In this document: piece by piece, positions 22,822-33,340 of the stretch
Layout of the letters: every line of letters starts with the position of its first letter
How positions within the stretch are numbered: position 1 is the first letter of the stretch
Origin: Oryzias latipes
Taxonomy: Eukaryota > Chordata > Actinopteri > Beloniformes > Adrianichthyidae
DNA: 64,000 bases
Reading direction: 5' to 3'
Assembly (NCBI RefSeq): GCF_002234675.1
Contig: NC_019873.2
Location: 7,589,158-7,653,157 of the forward strand
The notes under the pieces: generated by a model
Seen by the model: the letters and a program-made list of their open reading frames with translations, nothing else
What the model was told of the DNA's origin: nothing
Databases searched by the model: none
Position numbers and translations under genes: made by a program

Positions 22822-25800
22822 TTAAATCCTGCTGCGATGACAAACATAGTTCAGAACAGAGATGTAAATGTCTTGGCCGTGGTTTTCCGATATCCCACAA
22901 GGGTTGAACAGTTGGGACAGTAGGGACATGTCAGAGTCAGAGAGGGGACAAGCCACAGAGGGAACAATAACTCCAACAGCTTCATGCTCTGCCTGGTTTG
23001 GTTTAGACTGCTGTTCAATGTCCACAGCATCCTGCACACAAAGAAAAATTCATGTTAAAATGGGAATATATACATGTACAACACAGACCAAAACTTTGAA
23101 CACACCTCATTCATTTGAATGAGAAGGTCTTTACTGTATATATTATATAAATTAACAGTGCATCGACTGTTAACCAATTCCATTTTTTTGCCATAAGTAT
23201 AAAAACAAACAGCATTATTGTATTTAAACCATTCTTAACACTGCTTCTTATTGTTTTACCTGTGAATAGACAGGAGGACTGATCGGACTTTGAGTTCGGC
23301 CCATTGCCCACAGTTGGTTGGGGGTTAAATTTTGTTCAATGCGAAGGGAGTGGTTGTCCCACGTGTAAATGAAACTTTCCAAGTCAGCTTGCAGTCGTGG
23401 CAAAAACACATAATGTGCTGCAAAGAGATGACGACTGTCGGATGGGTCCAGCAGTCCATCATCTTCCAAACAGTGAAACATGTTGTAGTAGATGACGGTG
23501 ACAGACATCCATACATCCCTCCACAGACGTTCAATTCTGTAAATAAATTGAAATTACCCCTTGAAATAATTTTCCATTTCAATACGTTATGGATTACTTC
23601 ACAAAACGTACAGCCCAAAGTAAAGAGAGTGTACTGAGAATCACTGCCCATCGTAAATATGTCGTGAAGTTTATGTGCAGCATTATATATAATATTGTAC
23701 ACAGTACAAAATTACATCTACATTTATTTGGATATCATCCAAAACATGACCCAGATCTAAACAGTTAAAAAAAACATAGCTGTGGCCCATATTTTATCAC
23801 AAAACTGTATTTGGAATATGGGAGCTGTCTCTTTTCTTTCCTAACTTGTCCTGTCCAACAGCTGAGCTGACAGATGAGAACTGAAAGCCTCTTGTGTTGG
23901 ACATATTTTACTGTTACAACAGGGGTTAAGAATCTTCTAACACGCTTGGTGTATATTTGAATAAACCCCTTATGTAATTTAGGCTAAAGTTTATTCATCT
24001 TGTTCATATTTGTAACAGTTTGACCGGACGGAAAAGAAAAGAAGGGAAGAAGAGAGAGGTATGCCGGCGTGGGGGGGTGTTATAGAGGGTGTGTGTGTGT
24101 GTGGGGGGGGGGGGGGGGTTAAAATCAAAGCATCATAAAGCAACAAATTGCTGGATGTTTATAATGATTATATGGGAGCTATGCCTTACCTTTGATTGTG
24201 AACACTTTTGGCAGCCATGAAACTGCCTCTGTCACACCCACGGATTGTAAACATCCATCTTGCTATGTCCACATTTTCACATCCTTGGTCCGCTCTTACC
24301 CTTTAGATGCACGTAAAAATATTAACCAATGCCACTGATTCCTGCTCTAAACTAAAATCATATGACCTCTGCTCTCAAGCATTTAAGGTAAAACGACTTT
24401 TCGAGTCTGCAAGAGAGAATTGAGATACTGACAGTCACAGACCTGTTAGGAACACCGTGGTCCTCCACTGAGCGCAAAAAAAACCCTGATGCTGTTGAAG
24501 CCTTGTTGTTTGTTGCTGCTCCCAGGTACATGATCTGTGGGTGAGATAAAAGGGGAAAACCAGTGGAAAATATCAATATATGCCAGTTAGGTAATATCTA
24601 AAATCAATAAGTAAAATACTAATGTGAAATTCAAACAAAACATAAACCTTCACCTTTCGTGAGAAGCCATCTATGGCCCCAAATATAACAAAACCATACC
24701 TGCAACACAAATTGAAAATGACAACACATTTCAAGTGCCACCGATGAAGTATAACATATTGCGATTTCTTAGATGAATAGATAATATCTGACTTGCCTTA
24801 TCAGCTTATTGTTTGTATCTAGGTGAACTAAAGATAGTGGAGCAGGTACACTGTACACCCGCCTCTTCACACATCCATAAGCAGATCTTGTCAGTCTGCT
24901 CGAGACACCTGCCCCGTCTATATGTCTCATTGATTTCCATATTCTGGTCCATGTAATGCGATTTCCAAGAGCCCGAAGTTTGCCTTTCATAATTCTAAAG
25001 CCAATAGTGGGGTTGCTTTTTTTGATGCTGAAAATAAGTTGATCCAGCTGGTCATCTGATATAGCACTATATGTGCTCTTCACTGACAATCCCTGCCTTT
25101 TCAAGGCCCGATTGATCGTTCTCTTGGATACACCCATAAGGTTTGAAATGGATGGGATTGACAAGTCAGTTTCAAGCAATTCTCTCAACTTTTCTTCATT
25201 CAACATGATTTCAGGACGTCCCACGTTGTTGTTCAAAAACTCAACTTCCACAGCTGGGCCATGCTGTTGCTTATATTGTGTCAGAATTGTGTGCAGATTT
25301 ATTAGAGCACTAAAAACATCTTCGGGTATCCTGACTTGGCTTGCAACAGAGCGAATGAATGCCAGTTCATGGTTACATGTAAAAAGTAGATGATCCAAAT
25401 CCAGCGGGTGTGAAAATGCTCTCTCAATGTTGTTCAATAGTCGTTGCAGCACATCCCTTTGTAATCCCTAAGAAAATATTGAGAAACCTTAGGTTATGCA
25501 TTCTTCTTAAAAGATATTTGATTCATCGTAGTAACAATTCACGGGGCTTTTACTCCCTCCCAGGTTTGACAAGAGACCGACCCTGACATTGTCGTAAAAA
25601 TCGACTTTGTTAATCCATACAACAAGAACAAGTCATGAAATGAGCCAGAAAAATCCGCTAGAATTAGCATAGCTGAGCTAACTAGCACAGGAGAACGCTT
25701 CTAGCGATTGTGTCATGCAGCAGCTTACTTTCTTAAATCTTTTTTTCACTAACAGTTACGGGGGGAGTTCAACTGACTATGCTGGCGTTCTCTGATTACA

Positions 25801-25876
25801 TTGAGTACCGTTTGATCGCTTTTTTTTAATATAGTTAAAGATATGAAAAACTTACCTCCGTTTGCTGGTTCGCCAT
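22822..25876 (-). CDS. IS3-like DDE integrase/transposase, 475 aa
   Basis: Seven exons on the minus strand: 25876-25856 (MANQQTE), 25467-24797, 24699-24654, 24534-24443, 24300-24190, 23536-23260 and 23031-22822. Phases agree and the total is 1428 nt. Intron 2 uses a GC donor (ATAAG/GCAAGT); the others are GT-AG. After a helical N-terminus there is a helix-turn-helix ([20 protein letters not shown], about 105-130). The rve-type catalytic core follows, with D224 (VHLDTNN), D281 (RADQGCEN) and E316 ([11 protein letters not shown]), a D-56-D-34-E triad, and then HYVFLPRL. Such proteins are known in fish as integrase-core proteins of DNA transposons (IS3EU-like is my best guess). It would cut and join DNA in the nucleus. 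It is convergent with the HECT gene. Intron 5 contains an L1 tail and intron 1 the right inverted repeat. No broken codons. Confidence 0.85.
23836..24120 (-). mobile_element. 5'-truncated L1-like 3' end in integrase intron
   Basis: Reverse complement of the tail also seen at 1-677 and at the end of the 44.9-50.8 kb LINE: CTGTCCAACAGCTGAG near 23850, AAAAGAAAAGAAGG near 24033 and a G-rich stretch at 24062-24120. It lies wholly inside the intron between 23536 and 24190, so it does not break the coding sequence. Confidence 0.65.
25539..25720 (-). repeat. Right copy of 181-bp inverted repeat
   Basis: Reverse complement of 10610-10790 with few mismatches. It sits inside intron 1 of the integrase gene, between the 21-nt first exon and the 671-nt second exon. 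It is therefore subterminal rather than an exact transposon end. Confidence 0.85.
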
Positions 25877-26404
25877 GACTGCTTCTCAGTTGGCGCTCTT
25901 GCACGGTGGAGGCTGACGTAAGACTCGGTGTCATTCGGTAGCCAATGCGCTTCTGGTTGTCAGGGATGTCCCGCCTCCCCTCCACTTGACTGACGTGTCG
26001 CTGATTTTACGTGTCGACAGGTTTTAGAATCAAAACCGCAAAAAATAAAAGCGCAACTCAAAAAATAAAAGCGCGACTCAAAAAGACAATTCCAAAATAA
26101 AACTGCAACTCAAAAGGACGATTTCAGAATGGCAAGAAAACAAATCGGCAGCTGAGAAATAGGATTGTGCTTTGGGTTATAGCTTTTGGTTGCAAATTGT
26201 GGGTTAATCTGAGCCTTTTTAAACAATCTCAAAAGAATTTTCATAAAAATATCCAATGTACATATTTACATTTTCGTTTTATGTTAACATTTATTTTTAT
26301 ACATCTTAACAATAATCCTGGTCTTCTAGAGTCATATGTGTCACAGTTGGAGCTGAAAGGAAAGCAGAGATTTGTCCTCGCAGACGGACGCCACTTTACC
26401 TGTC
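25877..26404. other. Upstream region of integrase gene
   Basis: Likely promoter and leader of the integrase gene (ATTGG at about 25949-25953 on the complementary reading). Two short direct repeats of AAAAAATAAAAGCGC at about 26039-26075 follow, then AT-rich DNA. No gene and no clear terminal repeat. Confidence 0.35.
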
Positions 26405-27218
26405 CTACTGGTTCCTGCTGTGGCTCAACATCTGTGGCTCCCAGCAGTCCCCTTTGCTGATGCACAGATTGTGCAGAACTGAACTGCAGGCAATGATTTT
26501 CATTGCAAAGGTTGGTTTTACTTCCAGTGCTCCCAGAAATATTGCTCTCCTCCTCATCTTCATAATGCCAAATGCTCTCTCCACCACAGAGCATGCCATG
26601 GCGTGGTGCTGGTTGTAACGGGCCTCAACCACATTCCTCATGGGTTCAATGTAGGGTGTCAGCAGCGTGATGGGATGAAGAATGCAGGGATACCCACCAT
26701 CACCCAAAAGGATCCTTCAGGTGGGTAATGTTTTATTTACATAAATCGGGCTTTTACGTAGAACCTGTGAACTGTGGACTGATCCTTGATTCCCAACAAA
26801 AATATCTCTAAATTTGGCATTAGTCACGTACAGCCTGCAGTTGAATGGAATAAAAAAGCTTCCTGTTAAAATAACAAGCTGCATTTTCTTTTAGGGCCTT
26901 TATTCTTAACTGCCAGCCATCAATGCTCCGTACGACCTTTTGGAAGGTGGAAGACCAAGCGAGCTGCTAAAAAACCAGAGGTGACTAATGGCAGTTCATT
27001 CCCACTGGAAGCTGGGTGACCCTGCTCATCAGCTGGAGGATGCGGTCTGCCGTCCTGTGGACAACGTCGCTCGCAGTGGACCGTGGCATGTCAAAGGCCC
27101 TGGTTAACACACCGTAAGATGTGCCACACGCCAGCCAGAAAAGAAACACCAGGACCTCAGTCTCCTGTACACCCCCCCAGAGTGTGAGGAACCCGAAGCT
27201 GCTCCACCAGATGCTCAA
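26405..27218 (-). pseudogene. PIF/Harbinger transposase remnant (HARBI1-like)
   Basis: On the minus strand an N-terminal piece (27218-26985) carries MPRSTASDVVHRTADRILQL. A middle piece (26960-26880) has FQKVVRSIDGWQLRIKA and is followed by in-frame stops where the catalytic segment (FVG-PGSVHD-like) should be. The C-terminal piece (26707-26405) has GDGGYPC, PYIEPMRNVVEARYNQHHAM and VVERAFGIMKMRRRAIF. This order is that of DDE_Tnp_4 transposases. Stops and frame changes show the copy is dead. No terminal repeats or TTA/TAA target duplication were identified. Confidence 0.75.
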
Positions 27219-28165
27219 TGGTCCTGCGGGTCAACCGATCTGCGGGTCTGCCGGTCTGGTCTTGTGTCGGACTGACCATCAGCGTGAAGGGCCACGACAG
27301 ACACCTTTATGTTGGCAAAGCAGTAGAGACGTGGAAGACCCTGTAAAATAGAAAAATAATTATTTCATTAAGAAAATTAAATCTGATTTTTTTGAATGTT
27401 TCATTTTATTCTGATGTCTTACATTTTAGTTTATGACGTATTAATAAATGCTGGAAAATCTCGTGTTTTTTTTTTGCCTGGGTTTTTGGATTTTTATATA
27501 AATATTTAAAAATTAAAGTATTTTTGTTTAAAACAAGTGATATGGTTTGACTCTGAATAAAAAATACTAAACTTTGATCTCACAAGTGTTTCATGTAGTT
27601 AGACTATAAAGTTCATAGTCCAGTGTTGAAAAATAATGTTAAAAAGTCTTACCCAGCAGACTGTGTAACCTTGAGCACAATTAGTAACAAATGCTTAAAT
27701 TGAACTAATAAAAAAACTTTAAGTTTAACTCACAAGTTGTTCATGTCTGGTCAGGGGCATCCAGAGGAAATCTTCTGAGACGTCTGCTTCTCCTCCTTGC
27801 TGTCCTGTGATGCTGCATATCTGCTCGTTTTTGGTTTGATCTCACGAAAAACGTTTGAATTATTGCCAGGAAAACGGACAGATTCATATATAAAGCTATT
27901 TTCAGTAAGGTAGAAGATAAAACTACAGAAAAAAAATGCCTCCTCGCAAGAGCCCGTAAATCGTTCAGCGGCACAAAAAAAAATATTGCCATGGACTAAT
28001 GACTTGAGGGTTTATTTATCAACAAATACATAAAATCTACACCAATGTCTTTGTTATCTTATTATTTATAAATCAGCCACGTTTTCCATGATCAGAACAC
28101 AGCAGATTCATAAATATTCTTCATAAAATGTTTATATTTATTATATTTTTACTCTGACGGGAAAC
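27219..28165. other. AT-rich spacer
   Basis: No gene supported. A minus-strand frame at 27992-27741 (MAIFFFVPLNDLRALARRHF and ARRRSRRLRRF) might be a leading exon of the Harbinger remnant, but nothing confirms it. Confidence 0.35.
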
Positions 28166-28189
28166 GGGTTACGTGTTACGTGCCACAGT

Positions 28190-29592
28190 CTTTTAAATAT
28201 GCAGTTGTTAAACCTCTTCTGAAAAAGCCCAGTTTGGATCCTAGCATCTTGGCCAACTATTGACCGATATCAAACCTGCCCTTTATTTCTAAAATCCTAG
28301 AAAGAGTTGTAGTTAAGCAGCTTTACTGCCACCTACAGGACAACAGCCACTTTGAAGACTTTCAGTCGGGGTTTAGACCTCACCACAGTACGGAAACTGC
28401 ACTAGTTAGAGTCTCTAATGACTTGTTATTGGCCTCAGAAAAGGGACTACTTTCTATTCTGGTCCTGTTGGACCTCAGTGCAGCCTTTGACACTATCGAC
28501 CACGGTATTTTACTCCATAGATTAGAGCAGGACATAGGGATCAGAGGATCTGCTCTCCAGTGGTTTAAATCCTATCTGTCCGATAGGTATCAGTTCGTTA
28601 ATGTAAATGGCCATTCCTCTCAGTGCACTCGAGTCAACTATGGAGTCCCACAGGGCTCAGTCTTGGGACCCATCCTGTTTACGCTTTATATGCTACCCCT
28701 AGGAAACATAATCAGGAAACACAGCATTAATTTTCATTGTTATGCAGATGATACGCAGTTGTATTTATCCATGAAGCCTGACCAGAATGACCAGATTGAG
28801 AAACTGAACGCCTGCATCAGAGACATCAAGACCTGGATGATAATTAATTACCTCCTCTTGAACCCAGAAAAAACTGAGGTCATTATACTAGGTCCTAAAA
28901 ACCTCAGAGATACTCTGTCTGCTCAGATAGTCTCCCTGGATGGCATAAGTATAGCCCCCAATTCCACAGTTAGAAACCTTGGGGTTTTACTTGACCAGGA
29001 TTTATCATTTAAGGCTCACATATCTCAGGCGTGCAGAACTGCCTTTTTTCACCTGCGGAATATTGCTAAGACCAGAAATATACTTTCTAAGAGTGATGCT
29101 GAAAAACTCATCCATGCATTTGTTACGTTGAGGCTGGATTACTGTAACTCCTTGTTAGCAGCGTGTCCTAAGAGTTCCTTAAGAAGTCTCCAGCTTGTTC
29201 AGAACGCAGCAGCAAGATTGTTAGCAGGAATTAGCAGAAGAGATCACATCACTCCTGTGTTAGTTTCGCTCCATTGGCTCCCAGTTGATTCCAGAATCAA
29301 GTTCAAGATCCTCCTGTTAACCTATAAGGCCTTACATGGAATGGCCCCGTCCTATATTAAGGACCTCATAGTCCCTTACCATCCAATGAGAACATTTCGC
29401 TCGCAAAATGCAGGACTGCTTGTGGTTCCTAGAATTAGTAAAAGTACGGTTGGAGGTAGAGCGTTTAGCCACCAAGCCCCTGTTTTATGGAATAAGCTCC
29501 CAGCTCATGTAAGAGAGGCCGACTCAGTTTCTACATTCAAAGCTAGACTGAAAACATTCCTCTTTGGACAGGCTTATTGTCAGACTAGTTAG
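28190..29592 (+). pseudogene. L2 LINE reverse transcriptase with one nonsense codon
   Basis: The frame is open except for TGA at 28261-28263, where relatives have arginine (NYRPIS), a likely CGA-to-TGA change. Recognisable order: [48 protein letters not shown]; the catalytic [65 protein letters not shown]. It made cDNA by target-primed reverse transcription. It lacks the N-terminal endonuclease, so it is not autonomous even ignoring the stop. Confidence 0.85.
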
Positions 29593-29904
29593 TATTCAGA
29601 GATTATTTAACTTAATGTTAATTTGTTTAAATTAAAATTAATAATAACTATTTCTTTTAAAAGGCTGGTAGAAGTTGAAGCTGGGGTAACTATGGTGCAC
29701 TGGGGTTCTGTCCTCTTTTCTTTTCTACTTCTACGCTTCCTCTCCTCTATTCTTGATCATAATTCATCATTTAGTTCTCCATGCCTCTGTTTGGTACAGT
29801 GCGATTCATGTATCGTCCCTCTTTTCCTCTCCCCTCCTGGGGAGTGGGAGTGCTTCCAGACTCCAGTTGGCTCATCCGTGCTCCTGTTCATGACCGTTTA
29901 CCTT

Positions 29905-30041
29905 GCCTTTGCTCCTGCTCCTACACCTGGCTGTGGATCCTGTCTCCGGCTCATCTCTGGCTCGTCTCTGCTCTGTACCTGACCGAGTACCTCGCCTCTG
30001 CTCCTGCTCCTACACCTGGCTGTGGTTCCTGTCTCCGGCTC
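29905..30041 (+). repeat. Direct repeat in L2 3' UTR
   Basis: Two units about 47 bp long at roughly 29905-29951 and 29995-30041, both containing GCTCCTGCTCCTACACCTGG and TCCTGTCTCCGGCTC, 90 bp apart. Confidence 0.7.
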
Positions 30042-30578
30042 GACTCGCGCCTTTGACTGTCCCCCCAACCACGGCTGGATGAAGCTCGTCTGCTGGACTT
30101 TTATATATGTAGTTGTAGATTTAGATAAGTTAATTCTTCTCTAAGATTTTTGGTAAATCGCCTGTCCGTCCTGGGGGAGGATCCCTCCTTCATGTGGGCA
30201 CCCCTGAGGTTTCTTCGTTTTTTCCGGAATCCGTTTTTTTTGGGAGTTTGTCCTTACCGCGAAGGGGGGTCTAAGGGCAGGGATGCCAGTATAGCTTAGT
30301 CAGTTTGTTAGTTCATTTTAGTATTTTTCTATTGAACTCTTTGTATTCGTGATCCTTTTGATTTCATGTTTGACTTCGAAGCCCATCGAGACGACTGTTG
30401 TTGTGATTTTGGGCTATACAAATAAAATTGAATTGAATTGAATTGACAAATGGGTGTCATTCTCGGCGTTAAATAGAAGTAGTTCCCCTCCAGACCAGGT
30501 GGTGGCGGTAATGTGCCACCTTGTTTTTGTGCCAAGCGCCATTTGAAAACAACCGAAAGAGAAAACTAGTGAGCACGG

Positions 30579-30670
30579 GTGTCCGAATTGCTTTGTAAAT
30601 TCAGAGAACTATATAGAGCCGCACTATATAGGGTTTTAGTAGTTAGGGGTTAGGGCGGTAATTCGGACAC
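30579..30670. mobile_element. Short MITE-like element with perfect 11-bp inverted ends
   Basis: GTGTCCGAATT (30579-30589) pairs exactly with AATTCGGACAC (30660-30670). The 92-bp unit also has internal ACTATATAG copies. No clear target duplication is seen. Confidence 0.5.
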
Positions 30671-31897
30671 AGCCATGGACTTTGGACTTTGTGTCGGTTC
30701 TGTTCGTAGGGGTTTCTGCTGTTTTCTACCATTCTGGCCAGTTTCTCTCAGAGTAAAACCCAGAAGGAGCAGCAAAGCAGCTAAAATAAAACTGAGTTTA
30801 GTATTTATTCATGTCAGTCACTTTTTAAGATTTATATCTGAACTATTGTTTTATTTTAGTCAAAAATGTTTGAAATATTAACAGAAAATAGCATTTTTTA
30901 AGACTAATATTTTAACTTTGGACAAACGCTTACAAGTTCTAAAACAAATGATAAAGGTCAAAAAATGCTTGTTATATATATTGATTTTACTATGGTGAGC
31001 CATCATTCTTTTGCTTATTGCTGTTCATCTGATCCCAAACGTGTGCAGCATAAAACATGTGCTGTAAATCTTGTTTTAACAGAAAATCACACTTCAATAA
31101 TTTGCTTTGCATGATTCACAGATCACACACAGGCCTGTTGATTTAATATCAGCAGATAAACTTTAGTTTCAGGAGATCCTCAGACATAAATTCAAAAATC
31201 TGACTTAAAACTGAACAAATGCTAAAAAAATATGAATTGTTAAAATTATATTTAAAAAAATTAAAACTTTATCCAAAACAAGAATGAGGGTAAAAAGAGC
31301 TGGTTCAGCCTCCGAGCCTCGGCAGCAGAACCCATGTTAGATTCATCTGGCAATTGGTTAGAATCTGGACCAATCAGCAGCTGTTTGATGGCAGCTTGGT
31401 CACGTCAAACCGAAACTCAAAGACGTGAAAAAAGAGAGACGACAACGCATGCCAATTTCTTTTTGGCGATACCAGTGGCAGTCATGACGCTGAGTCGCGC
31501 TCAAAGTAGTCAGCAAAAATCAAAGACCAAAGCGAGATTTTACAATGCACGCAAAAATGTTTTTGAAAAAGAAAAAAGAATTTGAGCAAAAATCACTCCA
31601 TACAAAAGAGTTTAGGGCCCAAAATTTGAGGTTCAAAGTTGTACATTTCCAAGATTAAAGTTGAAGTGAGCATACAGTGCAGCTAGTGAGTACCGTGCAG
31701 AAGATGGTATAGACACAATTGAAGTAACCTGGATGTTTTACAAATTTTTAGAAGCCCCTTTGATCAATTAATTTTTTAGCCAAAAAGACTTAAACGACAG
31801 TCTCTTCAGAAATTCGCCTCCAGGTTTTGGGCTGGACTACGGGTGCCGAGAAAGCCGGTCCCCATTTTTTTGGCGACTGTTCCTCTACAGAAAAAAA
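30671..31897. other. Non-coding spacer before arm 2
   Basis: AT-rich, no gene supported. Short frames at 30675-30881 and 31334-31585 have no recognisable domain, conserved copy or splice context. Confidence 0.4.
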
Positions 31898-31991
31898 GGT
31901 AAATCCAAGTTTCCAGATCTGTTTTTATTAGGTCAACCAAACTTAAGCATCCAAGTTCTGAATGTGCTCATGATGTCCATGTTGATGAGCC

Positions 31992-33226
31992 TCAAGATCT
32001 CTGGGGATGACCATGGAAGACCTTCTGCTGAAGCTGCTGCTGTTGAGGACCTTGGTCTTCAGAAACATGCTCCTTCAAGTAGTGGATGGATTGGTAGTAG
32101 TCTTTGCCCTTCTCATGGTTCTGGCTGAAGGTGGTGTAGGTGCCAGGAGGGTACAGACCATACAGGAGCCTGTAGTCAAAGCCAGGATAAGGAGAACCCC
32201 AGAAGCCATCAAGTCCTTGGCCTGGAACAAGCACGCTGGTGAAAGCAGCTCCAGGCTGCGCCGCCTCAGCCGGGTAACCAAACTCTTCCGTCTGCTGCTG
32301 GTAGTTGCCAAGTTCAGCTTCCTTCACAATATTGGAAGTCTCTCCGGACTGGAGGACAGGGCCAGCTGGAGGGGCAGGGACTGGTGGCAGGAAGTCACTG
32401 GAGCCCACAGCCTGGGCATCAGCTGCTGCTTGCTCAGAGAAAGATGGAGGAGCAACAGCCCACTGGGTTTCTGGACAAACAAGACACTTGTCAGAAAGGG
32501 GAGGATTCATGGAGAACAACATTCACAGCAGCTTTTCAGAGGAGTCACCTGGCAGAGCAGCTTGAGCAGGTCCTGGCTGTGTGGAACCAGCTCCTTCATG
32601 CAGCACAAACACAGGGGAAGCAGAGCCAACCATTGCTGGGCCCGTCTGAACAAACTGGGAGAAACCAGGAGCCTGCACAGGGACCTGAACTGCCTCAGAG
32701 ACTCCTGCTGCAGGAACACCGGAAAACACAGGAACAGTAGATCCTGTCTGAACAGCCACAGGGTATCCTGCCACAGCAGAGCTCAAGCTGCTGCCTGATG
32801 GAACCATGGGAACAAACTGAGGGACACCAGGATTCTGCACAAACACTGGAACTGGCTGAGAGACGCCGCTTGAATGAGAGCTGTAATGCACAGGAGCAGA
32901 GCGGCTCATCTGAGCTCCTCTGTGGGAAGCAAAGTTAGTTGCTGCTTTTTGGTCACCACTGCTCTGATCTGTGGATTTGGAGCCTGAAAGCAGATAGAGA
33001 ACAAGTTCTGAAGAAAAGAAAGCACACCATCTGTTGATGTGTCAGCAAAATGGAATGAAAGATCACCTTTGGCAGGAAAACCACATGATGGAACAACCAG
33101 AAGAACAAAAAGGGAAAACCTAAAAATATTTACAAAACGAAAAACATTAGAAAATTCTTCTAGGATGAACTGCCTTCAAAAGAGCCTCATCTCCTACCCC
33201 AGGAAAACCCTTGCTGTCTCCATCAT
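31992..33226 (-). CDS. Secreted Pro/Val/Gln-rich protein, copy C (331 aa)
   Basis: Exons on the minus strand: 33226-33198, 33119-33067, 32983-32549 and 32470-31992, total 996 nt, phases 2, 1, 1. Intron 1 ends in TAG rather than the CAG of the other copies, still a valid acceptor. The leader is MMETARVFLG with a hydrophobic FSLFVLLVVPSCG core. It is the arm-2 partner of B and shares B's 3' flank. Distinctive changes: a glycine replaced by aspartate in GQGLDGFWGS, a short alanine run (QAAADAQ) and four glutamines before LQQ, making it the shortest copy. Frame intact. Same unknown extracellular role as the others. Confidence 0.85.
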
Positions 33227-33340
33227 GAAGGCCACAGTGCAGAAAGGTTCATAGGTGAAGGTTTATCAATGTTAGCAAAGACCAGTCCTGACCAATCAGA
33301 GTTTAACGGGTTAACAATAGACAGCTGCTGGACACAATCT
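33227..33340 (-). promoter_or_regulatory. Conserved proximal promoter of gene C
   Basis: CCAAT at about 33293-33297 and E-box CAGCTG at about 33322-33327, in the same order and spacing as before A. Confidence 0.5.

Larger units (their letters stand above)
10610..25876. mobile_element. Candidate transposon carrying HECT ligase plus DDE integrase
   Basis: Two convergent intact multi-exon genes, a HECT-type E3 ligase and an IS3-like DDE integrase, have stop codons only 194 bp apart and are bracketed by the 181-bp inverted repeat. The integrase supplies a possible transposase and the HECT protein would be cargo or accessory. A 6.6-kb gypsy element and a 285-bp L1 tail are later insertions. I could not define outer termini or a target-site duplication, so element status is inference. 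Coordinates mark only the inverted repeats and the integrase start. Confidence 0.4.
28166..30446 (+). mobile_element. L2-clade LINE, 5' truncated
   Basis: Reverse-transcriptase frame at 28190-29592, then an 850-bp 3' UTR ending TGGGCTATACAAATAAAATTG plus ATTGA repeats at 30420-30446, the usual L2/Maui-type 3' terminus. The 5' end (endonuclease) is missing, as expected from incomplete reverse transcription. Confidence 0.85.

Noticed and set aside
25073-25393. Plus-strand frame of 106 codons opposite integrase exon 2
   Set aside because: Antisense shadow of a well-supported coding exon.
31334-31585. Short gene with an upstream CCAAT and CAGCTG resembling the family promoter
   Set aside because: Spacing differs and no secreted-protein exon follows; likely chance.
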